From: JBBDMU01 sp040905685
Lineage (GTDB): Bacteria; Bacteroidota; Rhodothermia; Balneolales; Natronogracilivirgulaceae
DNA length: 64,000 bases
Direction of reading: 5' to 3'
Assembly (NCBI GenBank): GCA_040905685.1
Contig: JBBDRB010000104.1
Coordinates: forward strand, 1-64,000
The stretch's first letter is position 1; each line of letters opens with the position of its first letter. The position numbers and the translations under genes were made by a program. The notes under the pieces are model-generated. The model searched no databases, was not told the DNA's origin, and was given only the letters and a program-made list of their open reading frames with translations. Shown one piece after another: positions 7,019 through 15,601 of this stretch.

Positions 7019-8209
7019 TTAAAAGCGATCAAAATCGTCGAAAGGGGTTCGTGGTGTAATGGGTAATGGTTTTTTGGGTTTATGGGGACTGTCTTTACGC
7101 ACTTTTTCATGGCGCGGAGGCTTTCCACCCTCATTTGATTTATAATACCGGGAATTGGTACGTTTTGTAAACCTTTTTTTGGGGCCGCCCGTTTTTTTTG
7201 CCGGAATGCGTTTTTTGGGTGCCGGTGCTTTGGGTTTGCCGCTGTTCGCATCAACCAGCTCGATCAGCGGCTTGAGGATGCCTTTTTCCTGTTTGGGTTT
7301 GGTCATGATCTGCTTCAGTTCATTGGCCAGCCAGGAATTGGCGAAAACAGCCTTAGCCTCTTTAAGGAGCACAAACTGGTTGGTGTACCGGGCCGAAAAA
7401 TGGCTGAGCACCAGTTTTTCCACATTGGCCGTCTTGGCGACTATGGCCGCTTCCTGAGCGCTGGAATGGCCGGACTCATCGGCCTTCTCTTTAAGACTAT
7501 GGCTAAAGGTAGCCTCGTGGTACAATATGGTTACGTTATCGGCCAGCAGGATGGCGTTTTCACAGAAGTTGGTGTCGGTCACATAGGCAAAGCTTTGCCC
7601 CTTCTGATGTTCACCGACAATATCGGATGATTTAACCGTCGATCCGTCCGCCAGCGTTACGTCTTTACCGGCTTTGAGGTCTTTATAGTGCTGGTCTTCG
7701 GTTATACCAAGGCTGGCGGCCTTTTCAGCATCGACCTTGCCGGGTTTATCTTTTTCCTGAAAGCGGTAACCAACACAGAATGACGTATGCTGAAGGGGCC
7801 TGGCTTCAACAAAATACTCCTTGTCATCGACGACCACCTGATGTTCGAAACCTTCTTTCAGCAAGGTAAACTCGAGTTCGAAGTTCAGATCCAGCCCGGC
7901 CAGTTTCATGTTGACCTCCACAAATTCCCTGATGCGTTCGGGGCCGACGATGGTCAGCTTCTTGTCACGCCGCTGTAGCTGAAAGGTAGACAGCAAACCC
8001 AGCAGACCGAAAATATGGTCTCCGTCAAGGTGGGAAATGAAAATATATTCAATTTTGGAACGCTTCATGCCGGCCTGAAGCATTCGCATTTGTGTATTCT
8101 CGCCGCAGTCGAACAAAAACGTACACCCTTCTCTCCACAGGGCTAATGATGGCAGGTGTCTTGTTGCTGTCGGGGTGGCGGATGCAATCCCCAGGGGCAT
8201 AATAATCAT
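7019..8209 (-). CDS. rnz: Ribonuclease Z-like metallo-beta-lactamase protein with a basic C-terminal tail
   Basis: Residues 1-300 follow RNase Z, the tRNA 3'-end processing endonuclease: L-F-D-C-G-E near 32-37, the zinc motif at 60-65, Y-V-T-D-T, H-E-A-T-F, G-H-S-S-A-Q-E-A and L-S-H-F-S-A-R-Y. The zinc motif reads HLDGDH (60-65), whereas the usual form is HLHGDH, so one expected His ligand is Asp62; the other ligands are present. Residues about 305-396 are an added low-complexity tail rich in Lys, Arg and Pro, possibly for RNA binding. Usual RNase Z length is about 305 aa. Start at 8209 or the ATG three codons later. Confidence 0.8.
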   Translation of the reverse strand: MIIMPLGIASATPTATRHLPSLALWREGCTFLFDCGENTQMRMLQAGMKRSKIEYIFISHLDGDHIFGLLGLLSTFQLQRRDKKLTIVGPERIREFVEVNMKLAGLDLNFELEFTLLKEGFEHQVVVDDKEYFVEARPLQHTSFCVGYRFQEKDKPGKVDAEKAASLGITEDQHYKDLKAGKDVTLADGSTVKSSDIVGEHQKGQSFAYVTDTNFCENAILLADNVTILYHEATFSHSLKEKADESGHSSAQEAAIVAKTANVEKLVLSHFSARYTNQFVLLKEAKAVFANSWLANELKQIMTKPKQEKGILKPLIELVDANSGKPKAPAPKKRIPAKKTGGPKKRFTKRTNSRYYKSNEGGKPPRHEKVRKDSPHKPKKPLPITPRTPFDDFDRF

Positions 8210-8271
8210 GATCTCTCCTTTAGATTTATTTTATCTGATTTCACACAAATAAACAGTCTCTTTTTCTAGTT

Positions 8272-10068
8272 TTATATTTCTTCCAGTTCTTTTTCCAGAA
8301 GTTGTTTTTTGTACATGACGGCGTATTTCCCGTTCAGACTTAATAGCTGTTCATGCGTACCATATTCGGTGATCGTACCCTCCTCCATATAATGGATAAC
8401 ATCCGAACTTTGCACGCTGGATATACGGTGACTAATCAATATAGTGGTTCCGTAATTGATATTGTTGAGATGGCTGGCAATAGCATTTTCGGTTTTGGTA
8501 TCGACAGCGCTTAAGGAATCATCCAGTATCAAAATCTTTGGTTTTCTGATCAGGGCCCTTGCAATTGAGGTTCGTTGCTTCTGTCCGCCGGATAAGGTTA
8601 TGCCCCGTTCTCCCAGCGTGGTTTCAAACTGTTTATCGAAATCAAGGATGTTCTCCAGAACCTGGGCATGATCTGCCGCTTGTCTTATTTCCGTTTCAGA
8701 AGCGTCCTCTACACCAAACGCGATGTTTTCTCCAATGGTATCCGAGAATAGAAATGTCTCCTGGGGTACATATCCGATATGAGCCCTCAGTACGGAAAGC
8801 GGAATTTTTCGGATATCTGTTCCGTCCATGGTAATCAGTCCCTCCTGGGGATCGTAAAACCTGGCAAGCAATTGAACCAGCGTCGTCTTTCCACAGCCCG
8901 TTCGCCCTACAACGGCGATATTAGTGCCGGCTTCAATTTTAAGGTTCACATTCTGGAGAGCGGGTTCGGATGATCCCGGATAGGTAAAGCTTACGTTATG
9001 ATACTCGATCTCTCCCGACAAGCTGGTAATGGAAGGGTCGGTACCCGTATCGTCCTGGATCTGTGGCGGTTCGCTCATCAGTTCCTGTATGCGGTTGTTG
9101 GAGGCCGCTGATCGCTGCAGCAGATTTAAGGTATAGCCAAGCGAGGCAACCGGCCAGGTCAGATAGGCCAGATCAATAATGAATTCCGCAATATTGCCCA
9201 CCGTAATGGTCTCTTCAATGACCATGATTCCGCCCTGCCATAGTACCAGGACGACGGACAGGCCTATCAGTAAATTTAAGGTAGGGTGAAATAATGATTC
9301 CACAACATCAAGTCTTAGCTTTTTCTTCCGGTAGGTCTCGCTTTCATTAACAAAGCGGCTTTGTTCGTACTCTTCCCTGTTATAAGCTTTGATAAGCCTG
9401 ATGCTTGAAAAGGCCTCCTGCGCCCTGCCCACGACATTGGAGTACTGATGCTGGATTTCCGCAGATCGCCTGTGGATAAAACCACTCATCCAATAGGCCA
9501 GTACGGTCAGAAACGGCAACGGTAATAATGCCCAAAATGTAAGTGTGGGGTTAACCATTATCATAATAGTAATAATAATGCCTGCCCTTGTCAATGTGTT
9601 AATGGTGTACATAAAGGCCGGGCCAAAATATTCTCTAACCCTCACAACATCTTCGGTAGCACGGGTATAGACATCGCCGCTACTGGTCTCGTTGAAATAC
9701 CGCTGAGGCAGCTTCTGCAGGTGGTCGAATATCTCGTTGCGCAGATCATATTCAATTTTTCGGGAGGTTACAATGATGGTTTGCCGGGTAGCGAACAAAA
9801 GTACCCCGTACAGCAACACGGCTGCCAGCAGGTAAAGGGAATTGGTAGCCAGAATATCTCCGGCCTCCCGGTAGAACAGGATATTAAACACGCTGTCATA
9901 CACTTCTTCTGAAGATTCCTGAAGACCTTCAACGGCATCCATGGTCTGGCGGATGAGAATCGGGATCCAAACCAAAAATACATTGGCAGACGTAAGAAAC
10001 AGCACTCCCAGGGCGATTGAGCCTTTATATTTCTTAAAGAAGCGATTTAGTTTTAATAATTCTCTCAT
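8272..10068 (-). CDS. ABC exporter half-transporter, degenerate ATP site (YheI/BmrC-like)
   Basis: The 598-aa protein has six predicted membrane helices in residues about 15-315 and an ATPase domain from about 352. Walker A is GRTGCGKT (388-395), the signature is canonical LSGGQ (492-496), and Walker B ends L-I-L-D-D with D517 where the catalytic Glu normally sits. This is the mark of the non-hydrolysing subunit of heterodimeric exporters. Its partner is the 5134-6915 gene. First gene of a probable three-gene minus-strand operon with RNase Z. The exported substrate cannot be told from sequence. Confidence 0.87.
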   Translation of the reverse strand: MRELLKLNRFFKKYKGSIALGVLFLTSANVFLVWIPILIRQTMDAVEGLQESSEEVYDSVFNILFYREAGDILATNSLYLLAAVLLYGVLLFATRQTIIVTSRKIEYDLRNEIFDHLQKLPQRYFNETSSGDVYTRATEDVVRVREYFGPAFMYTINTLTRAGIIITIMIMVNPTLTFWALLPLPFLTVLAYWMSGFIHRRSAEIQHQYSNVVGRAQEAFSSIRLIKAYNREEYEQSRFVNESETYRKKKLRLDVVESLFHPTLNLLIGLSVVLVLWQGGIMVIEETITVGNIAEFIIDLAYLTWPVASLGYTLNLLQRSAASNNRIQELMSEPPQIQDDTGTDPSITSLSGEIEYHNVSFTYPGSSEPALQNVNLKIEAGTNIAVVGRTGCGKTTLVQLLARFYDPQEGLITMDGTDIRKIPLSVLRAHIGYVPQETFLFSDTIGENIAFGVEDASETEIRQAADHAQVLENILDFDKQFETTLGERGITLSGGQKQRTSIARALIRKPKILILDDSLSAVDTKTENAIASHLNNINYGTTILISHRISSVQSSDVIHYMEEGTITEYGTHEQLLSLNGKYAVMYKKQLLEKELEEI

Positions 10069-10129
10069 GTTCGCATATCAGCCTTGAGCGATCAGCTGCC
10101 GGCCTTCATCATTAAGTGTGATTTATATG

Positions 10130-11176
10130 TCATACTTCTTCCATCGCAAATTTTTCAACCCAATGATGACCCAGTTTAAGGCCGGACAAGTAGGCAGATT
10201 CCATGGGCTGGCTGCCAAAATAATCACCTGCCAATGCGGCCGGGGCAGGGTGGTTTTCCAGTTCCATATATGGTGATTTAAACGGGTTCAGGGGTTTGCT
10301 GTATTTCCATAAATGCAGGTGTTGCCAATGGGGTTTTGCGGCCCATGGGCCGGCCAAAACGGCGGCTCGTTCCAGCATGAGCTGTGCTATCTGCTCGTGA
10401 TCTTCATTCACATGCTCTCTGGCGAACCTGGCTGAAGAATGCATAACGAGTCCCAGCTCGCCTGCATTATCCCTTTTGCTGGTTTCATTTGAGATCCAGT
10501 TTATGCGGTCATCCTGGCAAACCATCCCCTTCCAGGAAGGAATTTCACGTTTACCGTAGGTTGCCATCAGGGAATAGGACGGATCATACTCTATCTGGCT
10601 GAGGGTCCGGATCATTTTGCGGAAGCCCAGCTCATCCTGCGAGGTCTGTATCAGTCCGTAGGCTTGCGTGGAAGGGGTGGCCACGATGAGGGCATCCAGC
10701 TCATGCGTATTGAAATCAGCAAGCGAAATCATCCAGTTGCGCTTGCTGAGCCGGTTCGACCCGATAAAAGTGAGTCCACTGACGGGCACACCCTGCCTGA
10801 AGTCGAGCCAGCGGCTTAAGTATTTACCTATGCTGCTCATACCTTCCGGTGCGATATAGCTTGCTTTCCGTTTTCGCCCCGGGTGAACATCGTACATGGT
10901 CTCACCATTGTGAAATGAAAAACTGTCACCCCATTCACGGACCAGCCCTTTGTTTTCAAGCTCTTGAAGAAATCCGGAAAACTCTTCGCCTTCTGCCTGA
11001 AAATACGATACGCCATGATCCAGTTTAATTTCCTCCCGGCCTTCCGCAAACGTGGTGGCCATGCGTCCGCCAATATTACGGCTTTTTTCAAATACCATGA
11101 CTTCGTGACCGGCTTCAGCTAACGTTTTTCCCGCGATAAGTCCGGACAAACCGGCTCCGACTACTCCAATTACCAT
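10130..11176 (-). CDS. FAD-dependent renalase-like amine oxidase family protein
   Basis: The 348-aa protein starts with a dinucleotide-binding beta-alpha-beta motif, V-V-G-A-G-L-S-G-L-I-A-G at 5-16, then V-F-E-K-S and the G-G-R-M-A-T-T segment typical of renalase-like NAD(P)/FAD oxidoreductases. The near C-terminal A-G-D-Y-F-G fits the conserved FAD-contacting A-G-D motif. Bacterial renalases oxidise mis-reduced dihydronicotinamides; whether this one does is unknown. No signal peptide, so cytosolic. It follows the AtuA-family gene on the same strand after about 80 bp. Confidence 0.78.
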   Translation of the reverse strand: MVIGVVGAGLSGLIAGKTLAEAGHEVMVFEKSRNIGGRMATTFAEGREEIKLDHGVSYFQAEGEEFSGFLQELENKGLVREWGDSFSFHNGETMYDVHPGRKRKASYIAPEGMSSIGKYLSRWLDFRQGVPVSGLTFIGSNRLSKRNWMISLADFNTHELDALIVATPSTQAYGLIQTSQDELGFRKMIRTLSQIEYDPSYSLMATYGKREIPSWKGMVCQDDRINWISNETSKRDNAGELGLVMHSSARFAREHVNEDHEQIAQLMLERAAVLAGPWAAKPHWQHLHLWKYSKPLNPFKSPYMELENHPAPAALAGDYFGSQPMESAYLSGLKLGHHWVEKFAMEEV

Positions 11177-11258
11177 GTGTTCTCTATCCGTTGAGTATTT
11201 ATTATGCGTAGTTTAAAGAAATATAATGCAGTTTAAAAAATATACTTTAAGGTAACCT

Positions 11259-12629
11259 TTATTTTTCCCTGTTTTTATACATTTTCAGCCGGGGTTCACA
11301 GGCTTCCTTTTTAATCAATGCGGGCCAGTAGGCTACAACAGAACTTGCTTTCGGGCGTCCCCCTGCAAAACCTGTTACTCCGGAAGGACCCGTTAATATC
11401 AGCGGCGCTATTTCACGGCCGAAACGGTTCAGGTCGCCCGCATGACCGGATGACGCCGAGATGCGAAGCTGTATTTCATTGATGTCGTCGGCCATCTGAT
11501 CGGCAGGGTGTTCATTGCAGCCGTTGAACCCCACATACTCGCAGCGGAAGCCGGTAAAGTTCAGCTTCAGGGCCTGCGCCCGTTCCTGTAGTATTTCCGC
11601 GGCTTTTCTTGCTTTTTTCATGGCGTCGGGCCAGGCATAGACCAGACCGGACTGCAACTTATACCCATGGTCATAACTGACGGATACTTTATAATACGGG
11701 GTTTTGGGCATGCCTTTTATTCCGGTCACTTTCACCCTGTTTTTGCCGTCTCCTTCCAGGCGGACCGACGTAAAATCAGCCACGCAATCGGGAGTTATAT
11801 ATGCTGTGGGGTCGCCGATTTCGTAGAGCAATTGTTCCTTTACCGTCTTCAGGTTAATAAGGCCACCGGTATTCTCATGTTTGGTGATCACAAAGCTGCC
11901 GTCTGAACGGGCTTCCACAATGGGAAAACCGATTTCGCTGAAATCGTCAACGTCTTGCCAGTCGGTATAATTCCCCCCCGAGCTTTGGGCTCCGCATTCC
12001 AGGATATGTCCGGCTATGGTACCCGCAGCCATTTTATCGTAATCGTCAAAACTCCAGCCGAACTCATGGATCATCGGGCCCAGGCATAACCCGGTATCGG
12101 TTACCCGGCCGGTGACCACGATATCGGCTCCCTGTTCCAGGGCCTCGACGATGGGGGCGGCCCCAAAATACACGTTTGCGCTTAACACCCTTCCGGCAAT
12201 GCCGGCTATAGGCTCGCCGGTATCCATATTGTTCAGGGTATGGCCGCCGGCCTGCAAGTCATCCAGCTGATCCAGGATGTCATCCCCGTCGACCACAGCC
12301 ACGTTGATCCCCTCATATCCGGCCTGCCCGGCGGCCTCCAAAATAGCCTCTTTGCAGGCAAGAGGATTAACACCGCCGGCATTGGAAACCACCCTGACCC
12401 GTTGTCCGCTTATTTCCGGAAGGATGGACTTGATCACCTCTACAAAATCGGGAGCATATCCTGATAAGGGATTCTTGTTCTTCTGCTTCTGCAGGATAGA
12501 CATAGTGACTTCGGCGAGATAGTCCATCATCAGGTAATCTATGTCGCCTTTTTTTACCTGATCGACCGGCGCTTTAGGCAGATCACCCCAGAACCCTTGT
12601 CCGGAAGCTATGCGAATGGTTTTTTTCAC
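11259..12629 (-). CDS. AtuA-like (DUF1446) family protein
   Basis: The 456-aa protein matches the DUF1446/AtuA family across its length: the N-terminal S-G-Q-G-F-W-G-D, the D-Y-L-M-M-D-Y-L-A-E-V-T-M region, S-N-A-G-G-V-N-P, and the mid-protein V-V-T-G-R-V-T-D-T. AtuA was named from acyclic terpene (citronellol/geraniol) utilisation in Pseudomonas, but the biochemical role of the family is not settled. No other atu genes (geranyl-CoA carboxylase, for example) are adjacent, so a terpene role is not supported here. The start at 12629 faces the divergent Zur-like gene across 220 bp. Confidence 0.8.
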   Translation of the reverse strand: MKKTIRIASGQGFWGDLPKAPVDQVKKGDIDYLMMDYLAEVTMSILQKQKNKNPLSGYAPDFVEVIKSILPEISGQRVRVVSNAGGVNPLACKEAILEAAGQAGYEGINVAVVDGDDILDQLDDLQAGGHTLNNMDTGEPIAGIAGRVLSANVYFGAAPIVEALEQGADIVVTGRVTDTGLCLGPMIHEFGWSFDDYDKMAAGTIAGHILECGAQSSGGNYTDWQDVDDFSEIGFPIVEARSDGSFVITKHENTGGLINLKTVKEQLLYEIGDPTAYITPDCVADFTSVRLEGDGKNRVKVTGIKGMPKTPYYKVSVSYDHGYKLQSGLVYAWPDAMKKARKAAEILQERAQALKLNFTGFRCEYVGFNGCNEHPADQMADDINEIQLRISASSGHAGDLNRFGREIAPLILTGPSGVTGFAGGRPKASSVVAYWPALIKKEACEPRLKMYKNREK

Positions 12630-12816
12630 GGAATCTCTTGGTTTAGTAGAACTTTCCCTCTGATAGGATCATATTAAGCTAACGTAAATTAAAAGAAATA
12701 TTCAATTAATTTACAGGCGAATTTTCAATATAACAGGATATTTCTATAATTCTTTTTATTTGAACATGAGATTTTATAACAATGCGTTAAAATTGATGTG
12801 CTTTTTTAAACTCAAT

Positions 12817-12831
12817 TGCAACAGAGTTGCA
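12817..12831. promoter_or_regulatory. Palindromic operator candidate for the Zur-like regulator
   Basis: TGCAAC-AGA-GTTGCA is a perfect 6-bp inverted repeat around a 3-base centre, ending 18 bp before the ATG of the Fur-family gene. Fur-family proteins bind such dyads, and autoregulation from a site overlapping the promoter is common. The rest of 12630-12849 is AT-rich with no other clear element. Confidence 0.5.
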
Positions 12832-12849
12832 TAATAGTTATATTTAACC

Positions 12850-13275
12850 ATGATTAACCTGAAAGAATTTTTGCGGTCAAAAGGACTTAAGTCCACCAGG
12901 AACAGGATCGAAATACTGTCCGTCCTTATGAAATCGGACGCCGCACTTTCTCATACCGATATTACTGAAAAACTGGGTGAGGTGTATATAGACAAGGTTA
13001 CTTTATATCGCACCCTGAATATTTTCACGGAAAAAAATATTATCCATAAGGTAGCCAGCCAGGACAGGAACTGGAAGTACGCCCTGCATCTGGAAAATCT
13101 GGAGATTCCTGAAACCGATAAGGATCATGCCCATTTTGTGTGCAACCGGTGTGAACGGATATTTTGTTTTCCCATGGAACCCAATACGAAAGTGGATGCC
13201 TCCAAACCGGCCGGTTTTCTGGTTAATACCAGGGAGCTGAGACTGCATGGAATATGTCCAACCTGCCAAATTTAA
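12850..13275 (+). CDS. Fur-family metalloregulator, probably Zur-like
   Basis: The 141-aa protein has the N-terminal winged helix (about 1-80, with K-V-T-L-Y-R-T-L-N as recognition helix) and a dimerisation domain. Two Cys pairs for a structural zinc are visible: C-N-R-C at about 98-101 and C-P-T-C near the C-terminus. The H-A-H segment before the first pair supplies further ligands. It lacks the long His-rich stretch of iron Fur. The MerC-domain gene starts eight bases after its stop, a pairing frequent in Bacteroidota. A TGCAAC/GTTGCA dyad just upstream is a likely autoregulatory site. Zur, as opposed to PerR or Fur, is an inference. Confidence 0.75.
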   Translation: MINLKEFLRSKGLKSTRNRIEILSVLMKSDAALSHTDITEKLGEVYIDKVTLYRTLNIFTEKNIIHKVASQDRNWKYALHLENLEIPETDKDHAHFVCNRCERIFCFPMEPNTKVDASKPAGFLVNTRELRLHGICPTCQI

Positions 13276-13282
13276 CTACCTC

Positions 13283-13711
13283 ATGATCAAAACGAATAAC
13301 AGATCGGTATTTTCCAACCTGAGCATAGCCTTCTCTTCGGTGTGCGTGCTTCACTGCCTGATGACTCCCTTTCTAATTTTCCTGCTGCCGGCCTTGTCTG
13401 AATTTTTTTCCGAAACTATAGAATTGGCATTGGTAATGTCTGTAGTCCCCTTGAGTTTGGCAGGATTTTTACCGTCATGGAGCAAACATAAAAACTATGC
13501 TTTGTTGCGCTTTTTCATATTAGGATTGGCCATGATCATGTTTGGCCAGCTTTTCATTCATATTTCCCATGATGCTTCAGCCGTGAATTCGGCTTTTATC
13601 CCTGGTTTGGTTTACCTGAGAAGCCTCATCATTTTATGCGGCGCAGGCATCCTGGCCTATGCGGTATACAAAAACAACATGCATACCCACGTCTGTTCCC
13701 ACGAGCACTAG
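13283..13711 (+). CDS. MerC-domain small membrane protein
   Basis: The product is 142 aa from the ATG at 13283; an alternative ATG at 13247 would overlap the regulator by 29 bp and is less likely. Four hydrophobic helices are evident. The first contains V-C-V-L-H-C-L-M-T-P, the metal-binding C-x-x-H-C pattern of MerC-family transporters. The C-terminus ends in a His/Cys-rich tail (H-T-H-V-C-S-H-E-H) that may bind metal. MerC of mercury operons imports Hg(II); the many stand-alone bacterial homologues paired with Fur-family regulators have no proven substrate. Zinc or another divalent metal is inferred from the neighbour. Confidence 0.78.
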   Translation: MIKTNNRSVFSNLSIAFSSVCVLHCLMTPFLIFLLPALSEFFSETIELALVMSVVPLSLAGFLPSWSKHKNYALLRFFILGLAMIMFGQLFIHISHDASAVNSAFIPGLVYLRSLIILCGAGILAYAVYKNNMHTHVCSHEH

Positions 13712-13815
13712 CCTATATTAAGGCATTCTCAGCCATTCTATGGATTGATTCGTATCCTCCCCGGGTTTAGGTGATACAACCTGCTGTCCGTGTGAACCTA
13801 ACCTGAGGATATTTC

Positions 13816-14979
13816 ATGAAGGCGCTGACGTTTCACCTGCCTAAACAAGTCACCGTCGATACGGTCGATGACCCGGTCATTGAGCAACCTACCGACGTTT
13901 TGTTAAAAGTCACGGCTACGGCTATCTGCGGCTCAGACCTTCATATTTATAATGGCTTGATCCCCCAGGTCACGAAACAGATTATGGGGCATGAATTTAT
14001 GGGGGAGGTGGTCGTGGCCGGCAGGGAGGTGAAAAACCTAAAAAAAGGCGACCGGGTGGTCGTGGCATTTCCCATTGCCTGTGGTTCCTGCTTTTTTTGC
14101 AATCATAACCTGCCTACCCACTGTGAAAACTCCAATAAAGACAACTACGGACCCGACGGAGGGATCTTAAAACAGAAGGGCGGCGGAATATTCGGGTACA
14201 CGGATTTGTACGGAGGATACAGCGGCGGACAGGCACAGTATGTCAGGGTACCGTATGCGGATTACGGGACCCGGAAGGTCAGCGACGCTATGACCGATGA
14301 AGAGGTCCTGTTCCTGACCGATATTTTCCCGACCGGATGGAGCGCCGTGGACTGGGCCAACATCAGCGGCGGGGAAACGGTGGCCGTATTTGGCTGTGGC
14401 CCCGTTGGCATCATGGCCCAGAAGGCGGCCTGGCTTCGGGGGGCTGAACGGGTGATTGGTATTGATATTCAACCCTACAGAATGGATATGGCCAAAAAAT
14501 CAGCCGCCTCCGAAACCATAGACGGCTCCAAAGACGACCCGGTGGAGATCATCCGATCCATGACCGAGGGACGGGGAGCCGATGTTTGCATAGACGCGGT
14601 CGGCATGGAAGCCGACCGCAGCATATTCGAAAAAGCTACCAATGTCATACAACTCCAGCGAGGGTCCATCAACGCGTTGAATCAATGCTTCAGCGCGGTT
14701 CGCCGTGGAGGCATCGTCAGCATTGTCGGCGTATACGGCACCGATTATAATAATTTCAAAATGGGACAGGTATTCGACAAAGCCATCACCATCCGGGCCG
14801 GGCAGGCTTTTGTCCATAATTATATCGATGAGCTTATGCGGCTGGTTGAGCAAAAGAAGGTCAGGCTGGACGATATTATAACCCACAGGATGCCTCTGGA
14901 TAACGCTCCTGAAGGCTATGAGATCTTCAATAAAAAAGAAGATAACTGCGTAAAGGTTGTGCTTGATCCCTGGTCGTAG
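13816..14979 (+). CDS. Zinc-dependent alcohol dehydrogenase (formaldehyde dehydrogenase-like MDR family)
   Basis: The 387-aa medium-chain dehydrogenase has the catalytic zinc ligands C-G-S-D-L-H and G-H-E-F-M-G-E, a structural-zinc lobe (C-G-S-C-F-F-C plus a later H-C) and a Rossmann motif V-F-G-C-G-P-V-G-I-M. Its length, the long lobe after the structural zinc and the final H-R-M-P-L region match glutathione-independent formaldehyde dehydrogenase-like and threonine-dehydrogenase-like members. Substrate is undetermined. It stands alone in a plus-strand unit and converges on the acylphosphatase gene, whose end lies just 1 bp away. Confidence 0.85.
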   Translation: MKALTFHLPKQVTVDTVDDPVIEQPTDVLLKVTATAICGSDLHIYNGLIPQVTKQIMGHEFMGEVVVAGREVKNLKKGDRVVVAFPIACGSCFFCNHNLPTHCENSNKDNYGPDGGILKQKGGGIFGYTDLYGGYSGGQAQYVRVPYADYGTRKVSDAMTDEEVLFLTDIFPTGWSAVDWANISGGETVAVFGCGPVGIMAQKAAWLRGAERVIGIDIQPYRMDMAKKSAASETIDGSKDDPVEIIRSMTEGRGADVCIDAVGMEADRSIFEKATNVIQLQRGSINALNQCFSAVRRGGIVSIVGVYGTDYNNFKMGQVFDKAITIRAGQAFVHNYIDELMRLVEQKKVRLDDIITHRMPLDNAPEGYEIFNKKEDNCVKVVLDPWS

Positions 14980-14980
14980 T

Positions 14981-15253
14981 TCAGATTATCTCGAACCGGT
15001 TCAGCTCACCATCCAACTGGTTTTCCTTTACCTCAATTTCATCCACCCTGGCTGGGCGAGGCCCTTCCCGGCAGGCTTTCAGCATTTCCTGAACCCGGGA
15101 AGGGTCCCCTTCGAACATCGCCTCAACATGGCCGTTCTTCAGGTTCCGGACCCAGCCGTTCAATTCCAGATCCCCGGCCTTTTGTTTTACAAAATACCGG
15201 TAACCAACGCCCTGAACGCGGCCCTTAATAATAACATTTACTCGCTTCTGCAT
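14981..15253 (-). CDS. acyP: Acylphosphatase
   Basis: The 90-aa protein is of standard length. It carries the family signature G-R-V-Q-G-V-G-Y-R with the catalytic Arg (about residues 11-19) and the W-V-R-N motif with the catalytic Asn near residue 37. It hydrolyses acyl phosphates such as acetyl phosphate and 1,3-bisphosphoglycerate in the cytosol. Confidence 0.92.
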   Translation of the reverse strand: MQKRVNVIIKGRVQGVGYRYFVKQKAGDLELNGWVRNLKNGHVEAMFEGDPSRVQEMLKACREGPRPARVDEIEVKENQLDGELNRFEII

Positions 15254-15297
15254 TCGTTTGGTTTTGAGGTCTTGTCGACTTTACTAGCCGCTCGCTC

Positions 15298-15573
15298 TGG
15301 CTTTTGTTTAATGTGTTCATTTTGCACATGCTGGCTATGTTATTTTATACAGGGCTGCACATTTATGCAACACCTGATGTGGCCCTTAAGGTTCCGGCCG
15401 AATACCAGCATAAAGTTTTGTTCTGGGGCATTCTGGGCGCCCTGCTCATGCGTCTGGTTTTTATCTTCGCCGGAGTGGCCCTTCTTGAGAATTTTCACTG
15501 GATGATCTATGCTTTTGGCCTCAAAAGGGACGGGAACACACAGAATGGAGCCGTTATCCGTTACTACGGGTAA
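15298..15573 (+). pseudogene. Decayed terC-like gene: N-terminal and central fragments only
   Basis: From 15298 the frame reads W-L-L-F-N-V-F-I-L-H-M-L-A, the start of TerC membrane proteins. It then jumps to the central TerC signature: V-P-A-E-Y-Q-H-K-V-L-F-W-G-I-L-G-A-L-L-M-R, then F-I-F-A-G-V-A-L and F-H-W-M-I-Y-A-F-G. Similarity stops at about 15519 and the frame ends at 15573. Intact TerC proteins are about 300 aa. The roughly 60 residues between the two parts, and about 200 after them, are missing, so two deletions have occurred. TerC-family proteins are membrane metal (manganese) exporters; this copy cannot be functional. Confidence 0.75.
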
Positions 15574-15601
15574 ACCATTTTCTGCGGCGTACTCTATTTA
15601 C

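Noticed and set aside
14957..15505. Plus-strand frame of 182 codons over the acylphosphatase and terC remnant
   Set aside because: The acylphosphatase on the other strand has all family motifs; the plus-strand product resembles nothing and has no start signal.
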